A stretch of 64,000 nucleotides of DNA, taken from positions 189,852 through 253,851 of the forward strand of contig NZ_JAGSYD010000001.1 in assembly GCF_025685575.1 (NCBI RefSeq). The letters run 5' to 3'. Shown in pieces: positions 21,708 to 29,165 of this stretch; the stretch's first letter is position 1; each line of letters starts with the position of its first letter. The notes below the pieces were generated by a model. The model saw only the letters and a list, made by a program, of their open reading frames with translations. It had not been told where the DNA came from and did not search any database. The position numbers and the translations under genes were made by a program. Origin of the DNA: Granulicella cerasi. GTDB lineage: Bacteria > Acidobacteriota > Terriglobia > Terriglobales > Acidobacteriaceae.

Positions 21708-22477
21708 CGGTGGCACACCTCGCAGCTCGAAAGCTCGTTCGCATTGCGGATGTGGTACTTGTCCATCAGGTAAAGGCCGAGGTCCTTCTGGTTGGTGAAC
21801 GTCTGGTAGCCAGCGAGCTGGACGCCTTCCTTCACCGGCTTGCAATCCACCATGCTTGCGGTCGTGCCGGTCTTACCCGTCACAGCGCAGGCCACCGGGG
21901 TTACCTTCGACGGTCCGGTCCAGGCCATGTTGTAGATCTGGCTGGTCGGGCGGAGGTTGTTCACCGGGTTGCGATGGCAGTTCAAGCACCACTCCATCTG
22001 GAGCGTGTTCTCTTCGTATACCAGCGGCATCTGGTCGATGCGGCCGTGGCAGCTGGCGCAGCCGATACCCTTGTTCACGTGGATCTCGTGGTTGAAGTAC
22101 ACGTAATCCGGCAAATCGTGTACGCGGATCCACTTGATCGATTCACCCGTGGCCCAGCTCTCGCGGACCGGCTTCAACAGATCGGCGTTGGTCCAGATCT
22201 GCGAGTGACAGTTCATGCACGTCTTCGTCGGAGGGATTCCCGCATACGAGCTCTTTTCCACCGACGTGTGGCAGTACTGGCACTGAAGGCCAAGGCCTTC
22301 CACGTGGTGCTTGTGGCTGAACGGGACGGGCTGGTCCGGCCGCTGACCCTGCCGCGTCACCCAGGGCGAACGCTGCAACTGGTTCAGTGCCACACCGAGC
22401 GCGATGACGATCAAGCCCGTCAACACCAGGCTCGCGCGAGCCAGTGCATTCGAACTGCGGTCAAATACTTGCGCCAT
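21704..22477 (-). CDS. actA: alternative complex III pentahaem cytochrome ActA
   Basis: A 257-residue cytochrome with an uncleaved N-terminal anchor (residues 15-33) and five CxxCH haem motifs: CQYCH (66), CMNCH (87), CASCH (140), CLNCH (164) and CEVCH (252). Extra histidines (FSHKHH, NHEIH) are there for bis-His ligation. This is the first gene of the eleven-gene operon. ATG 22477 has AGGA nine bases upstream and overlaps actB by four bases at its other end. ActA passes electrons from ActB to ActE or the oxidase. Confidence 0.95.
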
Positions 22478-22558
22478 GAGTGCGTTCCTGCTTCCTCTGC
22501 AATACCAAAATCTTGTTGAGATGGGTCGCTGAAACACTACGAGCCCAGAAATACCTAT

Positions 22559-22577
22559 CTCGAATGGTTCGAGTATA
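22559..22577 (-). promoter_or_regulatory. candidate act operon -10 box with overlapping operator dyad
   Basis: On the minus strand a TATACT box (22577-22572) is followed at once by the perfect six-base dyad CTCGAA-cca-TTCGAG, spanning 22573-22559. A dyad placed at the expected transcription start is typical of repressor binding. The -35 region is weak. The start codon of actA is about 82 bases further on. Confidence 0.4.
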
Positions 22578-22646
22578 GCAAGCGAAAATCAGCCATCTGC
22601 GTGACAGCCATCACTTACGTGCGATACTCGCGCCACGATTTACTTG

Positions 22647-22665
22647 CTGTCGCGCGTCGCGACAG
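22647..22665. promoter_or_regulatory. perfect dyad, possible regulator site
   Basis: CTGTCGCG and CGCGACAG separated by three bases (cgt), eight matching pairs. It lies 170 bases upstream of actA and 214 bases ahead of the Lgt-like start, with no T-run on either side, so it is more likely a binding site than a terminator. Confidence 0.35.
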
Positions 22666-22878
22666 AACCCAGCTTCGCCGATGCTCCTACTTCCTTGATT
22701 TTTCGAGGGAACACGGCCTTCCTCCCCATTGTGCCGTGTCGTATCGCATGAGTAAATTGCGTCCACATTAGTCCGAGTTCGCGGTGGATATCCCGGGCCG
22801 AAAACCGCGCATCCCGCTGGCGAATTTTGCAGGGATTGGTGGCAGGTGAGCTTGAGCGGCTATCCTCATAAGCTGACG

Positions 22879-23685
22879 ATGCTTGCGCCCCACCTCCAAA
22901 CCGAACTTCCCGGAACGCTCCACCTCGGTGCTCTCCGTCTGCCGGTCTTCGCTCTTTTTGCGACCGCCGGGCTGGTGGTGGCGCTCCTGTTCTCGGAGCG
23001 CACGGCAGAACGCGTCGGCCTGAGCGCCCAGAAGTTGTGGGACGCCGGCGTCGCTGCGGTCGTCGCCGCGTTCGTGATTTCTCGCGTGCAGCTTGTCGCG
23101 GAGAACTTTACGACCTTCAAGATCTTCCCGGCCCTGGTGCTGGGGCTGCCCTCGATCACGCAACTCGGCGTGTTCCTCACCGCCATCTTCGCGTTGATCT
23201 GGCTGCGTTTCCGTCGCGTTCCGCTTCTTTCTGCGCTGGACGCCTGGGCGCCGTGCGTCGCGTTGCTGACCGCGTTCCTCGACCTCGGCCACTTCTTCGA
23301 GCGCACGGAGGCCGGTATGCCGACGAAGCTGCCGTGGGGTGTGACGTCTGCAGGCGACACCGTCCTCGGCCACACGCATCCGGTGCAGCTTTATGGATTT
23401 GCGCTGGCGACGCTGCTTGCAGCCGCGGCGTGGACGCAACTTGGCCGCTCCAAGGCCGGTGGCGTCGCCGCGTTCTCGCTTTTCACCGGAGGAGTCGGCA
23501 GTTTTCTGCTGAGTTTCCTCCGTCAACCGACTTTGCAGGTGAGCGGCCTGCCGCTGGACGCCGCACAGGCGCTGTCCGCGCTGATGGCGCTCGCCGGGGT
23601 GGCGCTCTTCGCCACCATTTCCCCCATCCAACCCGGTAGCCGCGTCGCACGCGACGTACCCGCCGAGAGGTTCGACCATGCCTAG
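22879..23685 (+). CDS. divergent Lgt-like (prolipoprotein diacylglyceryl transferase family) membrane protein
   Basis: A 268-residue protein with about seven membrane helices. It keeps Lgt traces: the N-terminal LHLGALRLPVFALFA block, LGHFFERTEAGMPTKLPWGV in the place of the GRLGNFINGE...PT..PWGV signature, and HPVQLYGF for HPTQLYE. Key residues of the catalytic signature (the Arg-Ile/Leu-Gly-Asn and Glu) are changed, so enzymatic activity is doubtful. ATG 22879 is chosen from the family's start; a GTG at 22846 is in frame. The stop overlaps the next gene by eight bases. A true Lgt should exist elsewhere in the genome. Confidence 0.7.
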   Translation: MLAPHLQTELPGTLHLGALRLPVFALFATAGLVVALLFSERTAERVGLSAQKLWDAGVAAVVAAFVISRVQLVAENFTTFKIFPALVLGLPSITQLGVFLTAIFALIWLRFRRVPLLSALDAWAPCVALLTAFLDLGHFFERTEAGMPTKLPWGVTSAGDTVLGHTHPVQLYGFALATLLAAAAWTQLGRSKAGGVAAFSLFTGGVGSFLLSFLRQPTLQVSGLPLDAAQALSALMALAGVALFATISPIQPGSRVARDVPAERFDHA

Positions 23686-25012
23686 TAAGAACATGCTGCC
23701 CAAGGGCAAGCGCCGCCAGTCCGTGAAGGCCGAGTACCGCAAGATCCGCACCGAGGTCGAGGACGAGCGCGCCCGCCGCCTGGCCGAGAACCCCTTCGCC
23801 GAAGAGGAGAACCAGCCCGAAGAAGACGTCCGCGCTGGCGACGACTTCTACGACGTGGACGAGATGATGGCCGACGCGAAGGCGCCGGTCGATCCGTCGA
23901 ATCCGTACCTGATCATCACCAATCCGATCGGCACGCGGAACGAAATCCAGAGCGAAGACTACCGCCGCTACGAGGGCTTGAAGCGCGTGGAAGCCGAGCG
24001 CAGCGCGGCGATCCCGGTGCTCGACGACCTCGAGGCCGAGGACGGCGTTCGCACGCTGACCGCACCCGACATCGCCAGGGACATGCGCCTCGACGCGTAT
24101 CTCGCCAAGGCGCTGCCAGATGTCTCGCGCGCCCGCGTGCAGATGCTGATCGAAAACGACCAGGTGCGCGTGGACGGCGTCGTCATCAAGGCGAAAACGA
24201 AGCTCAAGGGCGGCGAGCAGATCGAGATCGAAGGCGAACCGCAGCTGGAACCGCTGCGAGCCGAGCCGGAAAACATTCCGCTCACCGTCATTTATGAGGA
24301 CAAGGACCTCGCTGTGATCGACAAGCCTGCGGGCATGACGGTCCACGCCGGTGCGGGCTCGGCGGAACACAACCGCGGCACGCTGGTGAACGCGCTGCTC
24401 TATCACTTCGGCGAAGGCTCGCTGGCGCAGACCGGCGACGCGGTTCGCCCTGGCATCGTGCATCGTCTGGACAAGGAAACCAGCGGTCTCATCGTCGTGG
24501 CCAAGAACGACGTGACGCATCGCAAGCTGAGCGAAATGTTCGCCACGCGCGACCTGCGCAAGGTGTACATCGCGCTGGCGCACGGCCATCTTGTAGAAGA
24601 CGAAGGCACGATCGACCTGCCGATCTCGCGCGACCTGCACCGCCGCATCCGCATGACGACCAAGCGCCCCGGCGGCCGCCATGCGAAGACGAACTACCGC
24701 GTGCTGGAGCGCATCACCAGCGCCTACGGCAAGTTCACGCTCGTGGAGCTGCACATCGAGACCGGTCGTACCCATCAGATTCGCGTGCACTTGCAGGCGC
24801 TTGGGCACGCCGTCGTCGGCGACCCGATCTACGGCGCGCCACACGTGCTGAAGCCAAACAACCCCGCTCTGCCGATCCTCGAGCCGGAGCGCCACTTCCT
24901 GCACGCGGCCGAGTTGGACTTTGCCCATCCGCGCACGGACGAGGCCCTGGAACTCCGCGCACCGCTCCCTGCGGAACTCATTGAGCTGCAGGAGCAAATC
25001 GAACAGAAGTAA
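23678..25012 (+). CDS. RluD-type rRNA pseudouridine synthase with long charged N-terminal extension
   Basis: A 444-residue protein. Residues 1 to about 125 are a charged, low-complexity extension rich in Glu, Asp, Arg and Lys, not found in standard RluD. An S4 RNA-binding domain follows (RLDAYLAKALPDVSRARVQMLI), then the RluA/RluD catalytic domain with GIVHRLDKETSGLIVVAKN, catalytic Asp at 265, and THQIRVHLQALGHAVVGDP. It should convert uridines of 23S rRNA to pseudouridine; RluD targets helix 69. The start at 23678 follows GAGAGG and overlaps the Lgt-like gene. Which RluA-family subtype it is cannot be settled by eye. Confidence 0.88.
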   Translation: MPSKNMLPKGKRRQSVKAEYRKIRTEVEDERARRLAENPFAEEENQPEEDVRAGDDFYDVDEMMADAKAPVDPSNPYLIITNPIGTRNEIQSEDYRRYEGLKRVEAERSAAIPVLDDLEAEDGVRTLTAPDIARDMRLDAYLAKALPDVSRARVQMLIENDQVRVDGVVIKAKTKLKGGEQIEIEGEPQLEPLRAEPENIPLTVIYEDKDLAVIDKPAGMTVHAGAGSAEHNRGTLVNALLYHFGEGSLAQTGDAVRPGIVHRLDKETSGLIVVAKNDVTHRKLSEMFATRDLRKVYIALAHGHLVEDEGTIDLPISRDLHRRIRMTTKRPGGRHAKTNYRVLERITSAYGKFTLVELHIETGRTHQIRVHLQALGHAVVGDPIYGAPHVLKPNNPALPILEPERHFLHAAELDFAHPRTDEALELRAPLPAELIELQEQIEQK

Positions 25013-25104
25013 GACGCCGGGTGGCGAGGAGACAGTTCCTCCCACGCCACCTTCGCAACACGAGCATCTGCCACAGCGGCGCGTTGGTTGATACCATTGC
25101 AGCT

Positions 25105-26136
25105 ATGAGCTCCACGAAGTACGCGCGCCTGGTTCTTGGCGCGGTTGTCCCCTTTTTCTCGCTGCTGTCTGTCGCCCACGCGCAGACGCCTGCGCTGCCT
25201 CCCGCCTCCACCAACGAGCAACAGAAGCAGCCCACGCCTCCGAGCGAAGGCCAGCAGCCCGTCGCGCAAAATAACGGCGACGATACCTACGTCATCAAGG
25301 GTGCAGGTGCTCGCGAGGTCGATCTCTTCTTCACGGTCACCAACCACAAGGGCCAGTTCGCCACCGGTCTGCAGCAGCAGAGCTTTGGCCTGCTCGACGA
25401 CGGTCGTCCGCCCGAAGGCGTCATCAAGTTCCAGCAGCAGACCAACCTGCCGCTCCGTATCGGTCTCATGATCGATACGTCGAGCTCCATTCGCCAGCGC
25501 TTCGAGTTCGAGCAGCAGGCAGCCAACGACTTCCTGCTGCAGATTCTGCATCCGGAAGACCGCGCCTTCGTCATGGGCTTCGATGTGCAGACGAACATGA
25601 CGCAGGACTACACGAACCGCGTTGACCTGCTCGGCACCGGCATCCGTAAGCTGCGCCCCGGCGGCGGTACCAGCCTCTTCGACGCGCTCTATAAGACCTG
25701 CCGCGACCAGATGGCGACGCTCGTGCAGAACAACACCTTCCGCAAGGCCATCGTCATGGTCTCCGACGGTGACGACGATTACTCGCGCGTCTATGAGAAC
25801 GAAGCGATCCGCATGTGCCAGCGCGCACAGACGACGATCTACGCGATCTCCACCAACACCGGCCCCTCGCGCGACAAGGGCGACGAAGTGCTGCAGCGCA
25901 TCGCCGACGCGACCGGCGGACAGGCCTTTTACCCCACAAAGGTGACCGACATCGCCACCGGCTTTCAGAACATCGAAGTCGAGCTGCGCAGCCAGTACTC
26001 GCTGATCTACCGCCCCGCAAACTTCAAGCAGGACGGCAGCTTCCGCACCATCTACCTGCAGATCGCCGACCCGCGCTACGCGGGCTACCAGGTGCGCGCG
26101 CCCAAGGGCTACTTCGCGCCGAAGGCTGAGCAGTAA
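25105..26136 (+). CDS. secreted VWFA-related Acidobacterial domain protein
   Basis: A 343-residue secreted protein. A signal peptide ends at HA-Q (residue 27); a Pro/Gln-rich linker runs to about residue 60; then comes the conserved opening DVDLFF-like block (EVDLFFTVTNHKGQFATGL), QSFGLLDDG and the von Willebrand A domain. The metal site DTSSS (124-128), GGGTSLFDAL and VSDGDDD complete the MIDAS. This matches the family known as VWFA-related Acidobacterial domain (TIGR03436), abundant in this phylum and of unknown role, probably protein-protein binding outside the inner membrane. ATG 25105 is chosen for the signal peptide. No neighbour explains its partner. Confidence 0.92.
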   Translation: MSSTKYARLVLGAVVPFFSLLSVAHAQTPALPPASTNEQQKQPTPPSEGQQPVAQNNGDDTYVIKGAGAREVDLFFTVTNHKGQFATGLQQQSFGLLDDGRPPEGVIKFQQQTNLPLRIGLMIDTSSSIRQRFEFEQQAANDFLLQILHPEDRAFVMGFDVQTNMTQDYTNRVDLLGTGIRKLRPGGGTSLFDALYKTCRDQMATLVQNNTFRKAIVMVSDGDDDYSRVYENEAIRMCQRAQTTIYAISTNTGPSRDKGDEVLQRIADATGGQAFYPTKVTDIATGFQNIEVELRSQYSLIYRPANFKQDGSFRTIYLQIADPRYAGYQVRAPKGYFAPKAEQ

Positions 26137-26140
26137 AGGC

Positions 26141-26189
26141 AGTCGTAAGGGTGAGGTCGTAAGTAAAAAGTGGTGAGTCGTGAGTGGAT
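26141..26189 (+). repeat. degenerate heptamer tandem (AGTNNNN type), left arm
   Basis: Seven consecutive heptamers read AGTCGTA, AGGGTGA, GGTCGTA, AGTAAAA, AGTGGTG, AGTCGTG, AGTGGAT. The inverted counterpart is at 26503-26537, 314 bases further on. Confidence 0.75.
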
Positions 26190-26274
26190 GCGTCCTTTGG
26201 GGCGCATTTGCTTTTGCTGCCGTCACGAGCTTTTGCTGCCGTCACGAATGGATATCCCGTATCTCGTGGCTCCA

Positions 26275-26323
26275 CGAACGGGTGCCCCAGGTCTCGTTTT
26301 TTGAGACCTGGGTTTGCAGGATG
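26275..26323 (+). repeat. F1 hairpin element, single forward copy
   Basis: Stem CCCAGGTCTC (26286-26295) and GAGACCTGGG (26303-26312) with loop GTTTTTT, preceded by GAACGGGTGC and followed by TTTGCAGGATG. This is the cleanest full copy of the family in the window. Confidence 0.85.
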
Positions 26324-26502
26324 TTCGAGGACATTGAGCATCTTTAGTAGCCCACCCGCCCGCATAGAACCGCGTACGGATGGGGCAATCGGAGGTTGGA
26401 GGCCGGAAGCCAACGTCAAGTGCCTGCACGGAGTTCTTTGGCACAGTGAGATTCTGGACCACTGGCACTCTGGCGGAGACATCGCTCTCACCACCGCACA
26501 TC

Positions 26503-26537
26503 CACCACTTTTCACTTACGACTTCACACTTACGACT
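26503..26537 (-). repeat. degenerate heptamer tandem (AGTNNNN type), right inverted arm
   Basis: Five heptamers on the plus strand: CACCACT, TTTCACT, TACGACT, TCACACT, TACGACT. Their complement (AGTCGTA, AGTGTGA, AGTCGTA, AGTGAAA, AGTGGTG) repeats the left arm at 26141 almost unit by unit. Confidence 0.75.
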
Positions 26538-26580
26538 GCCGCGCCGCAACTTCTCGCAAGCACCACCGGTCTAACTCCAC

Positions 26581-27147
26581 ATGAAGAAACTCGTGCTCGC
26601 CGCCGCGATCCTTGCCGCCACCACGCTCTCCGCCTTCGCGCAGAAGCAGCCGCCCGGCGTCAGCGAGGCCGTGGCTGGGCTCGTTTCGCAGCCCGGCAAA
26701 CACACCGCCTTCACGCTTGATCACGATCTGCTCGACGCGTTCCTAGGCGATGGCGGCCTGCCGCCCGCGGCGCTTACTGGCATCACGTTTGAGCGCTACA
26801 GCTACAGTCAGCCTGCGTTCTACGTGCCGGAGAACATGCATGCCATCGCGGCGATGTATCAGGCCGCAGGATGGAAGCATCTGGTGGATGCGAACACCAC
26901 GCCCGGGCAAAGCGCACAGCCCACCAAGCCCATCACCGACCTCTGGATGCACATGGACGGCGCCCGCTTCGACCACATCACCGTGCTCATTCGCGGGCCG
27001 TACCAGATGAATCTCATCGAAGTGAGCGGCATGTTGCGCCCACTCGATCTCGTGCACCTCGGCGGACACTTTGGCATTCCGAAGGTCGATCCGAACACCG
27101 TGATGGTGCCCGCGCCACAGGAAGTTCCACCGCCACCGCCGCAGTAA
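26581..27147 (+). CDS. small secreted protein, unknown function
   Basis: A 188-residue protein with a clear signal peptide (MKKLVLAAAILAATTLSAFAQ) and a soluble body. The phrases TGITFERYSYSQPAFY, DLWMHMDGARFDHITVLIRG and LDLVHLGGHFGIPKVD seem characteristic of an acidobacterial family I cannot name. The C-terminus ends in a proline run (VPPPPPQ). There are no cysteines and no catalytic motif. It is the last plus-strand gene before a convergent junction with adenosine deaminase. Confidence 0.75.
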   Translation: MKKLVLAAAILAATTLSAFAQKQPPGVSEAVAGLVSQPGKHTAFTLDHDLLDAFLGDGGLPPAALTGITFERYSYSQPAFYVPENMHAIAAMYQAAGWKHLVDANTTPGQSAQPTKPITDLWMHMDGARFDHITVLIRGPYQMNLIEVSGMLRPLDLVHLGGHFGIPKVDPNTVMVPAPQEVPPPPPQ

Positions 27148-27150
27148 GAG

Positions 27151-27260
27151 AGGGTTTAGCAAGGGCTTAGGGCCCAGGGCCCAGAAGACGAAAGGCGAGG
27201 AGATGATCTCCTCGCCTTTGTTCTTGCCTTCTGGACCCTAAACCCTAGGCCCTGGACCCT
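27151..27260. repeat. AGGGYYY heptamer element, inverted arms around a terminator
   Basis: Left arm 27151-27187 contains AGGGTTT, AGGGCTT, AGGGCCC, AGGGCCC then AGAAG. The right arm 27228-27260 is the inverse: CTTCTGGA, CCCTAAA, CCCTAGG, CCCTGGA, CCCT. Between them is a thirteen-pair hairpin. The same arm sequence occurs three times inside mnmG. Confidence 0.85.
27191..27219. terminator. bidirectional terminator between the secreted protein and adenosine deaminase genes
   Basis: Perfect stem AAAGGCGAGGAGA (27191-27203) and TCTCCTCGCCTTT (27207-27219) with loop TGA. It is followed by TTTGTTCTT on the plus strand, and it sits between convergent genes. Confidence 0.8.
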
Positions 27261-27263
27261 CGC

Positions 27264-28298
27264 TCAAAACCCGTACTGCTCCACCTCGCCCAGCAACTGC
27301 AGCTTGCGCTCCGGCTTCAGGAAGCTTGCTTCGATCGAATTCGCGGCGAACTCTCGCATTTGCTCCGGGGTGAAATCGAACTCGCGTTGGACGAGGATGT
27401 ACTCCTCCAACAGGTTCGCGCCGAAGAACGGTGGGTCATCTGAGTTCAGTGTGACCATCAAGCCTTCTTCAAAGTAACGACGCACCGGGTGCTCCAGCAG
27501 CGACGCGCAGGACTTCGTCTTCAGGTTCGAAGTGACGTTCAGCTCCAGCGGGATCTGCTTGCGCGCGAGCACGTCCATGAGATCTTCATCGCTCGCCGCC
27601 GTCAGCGCGTGGCCGATGCGCTCGGCGCCGATGTTGATCGCCGACCATACGCTCTCCGCACCGGTCGTTTCGCCCGCGTGGCAGGTCAGGTGAAGACCGT
27701 TCTCCTTCGCCTCGGCGTAGACCTCGCGGAACTCATGTGCCGGGCCGCGCGCTTCGTCACCACCAATGCCGATGCCGACCACCGACGGCATATGCTTGCG
27801 CAGCTCGGCCGCCTTCAGGAAGGTCTTGCGACATTCTTCGACGCCGAAGTGGCGCACCGCATCGATGATCCAGAGCAGCGACGTGCCGAATTCACTTTCC
27901 GCGCGCCGACGACCGCGCTCGGCGGCCTCCATCACCTCGTCCACATCCAGCCGCGCGAAGCGGTACAGAATGCCGATGGAGAGATACGCTTCTGCATGGC
28001 GAACGCCCTGCAGCGCGAGGTCGCGCACCATGTTGTAGGTGATGAGTTCGTAATCGACAGGCTTCACCAGCCGCTCGGTCACGGCCTTGAAGCTCATCAG
28101 GAAGCTCGGAAAATCGTGGTAATCGTAGACGTTCGCGGCCTGATCGTAGGTCAGAGGCACCGCGTCGTTACGCTGCGAGAGCTCCACCAGCGTCGCAGGC
28201 GTAATCGAGCCTTCGAGGTGCAGATGCAGTTCGGCCTTGGGCAGCCAATGCAGCCAGTCTGCGATTTCCTTGGGGTCTTTCTCTTTGGATCGTGCCAT
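27264..28298 (-). CDS. add: adenosine deaminase family protein
   Basis: A 344-residue amidohydrolase of the adenosine/adenine deaminase family. Zinc-binding HLHLEGS is at residues 25-31, LTCHAGE at about 197, NVTSNLKT and LNSDDPPFF supply the third His region and the metal Asp. It would convert adenosine to inosine (or adenine to hypoxanthine). I chose ATG 28298. The frame stays open upstream through a truncated F1 repeat, but that part (containing PGAPVRG) is repeat translation and not homologous. Family is firm; the choice between adenosine and adenine as substrate is open. Confidence 0.9.
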   Translation of the reverse strand: MARSKEKDPKEIADWLHWLPKAELHLHLEGSITPATLVELSQRNDAVPLTYDQAANVYDYHDFPSFLMSFKAVTERLVKPVDYELITYNMVRDLALQGVRHAEAYLSIGILYRFARLDVDEVMEAAERGRRRAESEFGTSLLWIIDAVRHFGVEECRKTFLKAAELRKHMPSVVGIGIGGDEARGPAHEFREVYAEAKENGLHLTCHAGETTGAESVWSAINIGAERIGHALTAASDEDLMDVLARKQIPLELNVTSNLKTKSCASLLEHPVRRYFEEGLMVTLNSDDPPFFGANLLEEYILVQREFDFTPEQMREFAANSIEASFLKPERKLQLLGEVEQYGF

Positions 28299-28340
28299 CG
28301 CTATCCAGTGTATGCGTAGGCCGCTCGCGCGCTCGAGGCA

Positions 28341-28363
28341 GCCACGAACGGGTGCCCCAGGCT
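28341..28363 (+). repeat. truncated F1 element
   Basis: CCACGAACGGGTGCCCCAGG, the left flank and first half of an F1 stem, then it breaks off at GCTGCTCG with no return arm. It lies between the adenosine deaminase start and the TetR stop. Confidence 0.65.
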
Positions 28364-28372
28364 GCTCGACCA

Positions 28373-29065
28373 CTACACCATCGCGTTGTACTCGGCCACC
28401 AGCTTCACCTGCTCGCGGATCACTTCCTCGAGCTTGCGATGCAGCTCCACCTTCGGCAGACCCAGCGGATCAAAGTAGTGCTGCAGCGCGAGGCCATCGA
28501 GCGTGGCCGCGAAGATCGCGAACGCGCGCCGCTGCTGCTTCATGTCGCGCAGCAGAAACTCAGGGAAGACACGCAGTTTATGCGTCGCACCACGCACGCA
28601 CATGCCTGCGTGAAGATCGGCAAGCCGCTTCGTCGCATGAGGGTGGCGCACGGCGTACATCTTGAACTCGATGAAGAGCAACATGCGGTTGCGATCGCGC
28701 AGGATGCGCTCAAACTGCACGATGATCTGTGCAATGCGATCTTCGAAGGAGGCTCCGATGTCGATGGTGCGGAAGTAGATGTCGCTGTCCTGCGCGATGT
28801 ACTCCTCGAAGAGTGCGAAGAAAAGGTCTTCTTTGTCGGCGAAGTGCGTGTAGAGCGCACCGCGCGTCTTTCCGGCTTCTGCAGCAATGTCCTGCAAACG
28901 TGCGACTTCGAAGCCGTCGCGCGCAAAAATGCGACGCGCAGCGTCCATCAGGTCTTTGCGCGTCTGCACGGCGCGATCCTGCTGCGGGGCCTCGGGGGTT
29001 TTCTTCGCTGGAACCTTTTTTCGCACGGTCAAAATCTCGTCAGTCGCAAAACTTCTGAATCCCAC
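28373..29065 (-). CDS. TetR family transcriptional repressor, probably of the adjacent RND pump
   Basis: A 230-residue TetR protein. The DNA-binding domain is at about residues 33-85: TRKDLMDAARRIFARDGFEVARLQDIAAEAGKTRGALYTHFADKEDLF, with the recognition helix TRGALYTHF. The C-terminal ligand domain is divergent, as usual. It is divergent from the RND operon, with a dyad in the gap, the classical arrangement of AcrR/TtgR-type pump repressors. The start is uncertain: GTG 29065 gives 230 residues; an internal GTG at 29025 would remove thirteen. The ligand is unknown. Confidence 0.88.
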   Translation of the reverse strand: MGFRSFATDEILTVRKKVPAKKTPEAPQQDRAVQTRKDLMDAARRIFARDGFEVARLQDIAAEAGKTRGALYTHFADKEDLFFALFEEYIAQDSDIYFRTIDIGASFEDRIAQIIVQFERILRDRNRMLLFIEFKMYAVRHPHATKRLADLHAGMCVRGATHKLRVFPEFLLRDMKQQRRAFAIFAATLDGLALQHYFDPLGLPKVELHRKLEEVIREQVKLVAEYNAMV

Positions 29066-29092
29066 CTATGGGATGCCACATCGCATGAAAAG

Positions 29093-29106
29093 ATACATGC
29101 GTGTAT
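29093..29106. promoter_or_regulatory. candidate TetR operator
   Basis: ATACA-TGCG-TGTAT, a perfect five-base dyad with a four-base centre, extended by ACAT...ATGT symmetry. It lies 28 bases from the TetR start and 60 from the pump adaptor start. The position and the ACAT/ATGT content are similar to AcrR-like operators. Confidence 0.5.
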
Positions 29107-29165
29107 GTTTTCTTTTCAACGTAAAAGATTCAGCGCGCAGCTTCGAACGATTCCAAGGAGTTTCC

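Larger units (their letters stand above)
22478..22878. other. intergenic regulatory region between actA and the Lgt-like gene
   Basis: About 400 bases separating two divergent genes, with no convincing reading frame. It holds the candidate act promoter (22559-22577), a perfect eight-base dyad at 22647-22665, and a G+C-rich stretch near the start of the Lgt-like gene. The section from 22670 to 22840 shows nothing I can name. Confidence 0.5.
26137..26580. other. 444-base intergenic region made of repeats
   Basis: Between the VWFA gene and the next secreted protein. It holds an inverted pair of heptamer tracts (26141-26189, 26503-26537), a direct duplication of the 18-mer TTTTGCTGCCGTCACGA(G/A) beginning near 26211, an F1 hairpin (26275-26323) and an ATTCTGGAC...CTGG motif (26451-26473) also seen near 43559. 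No gene is visible. Confidence 0.7.

Noticed and set aside
28299..28373. N-terminal extension of adenosine deaminase through the F1 repeat
   Set aside because: The added residues (PGAPVRG and on) are a translation of repeat DNA; the ATG at 28298 fits the family.
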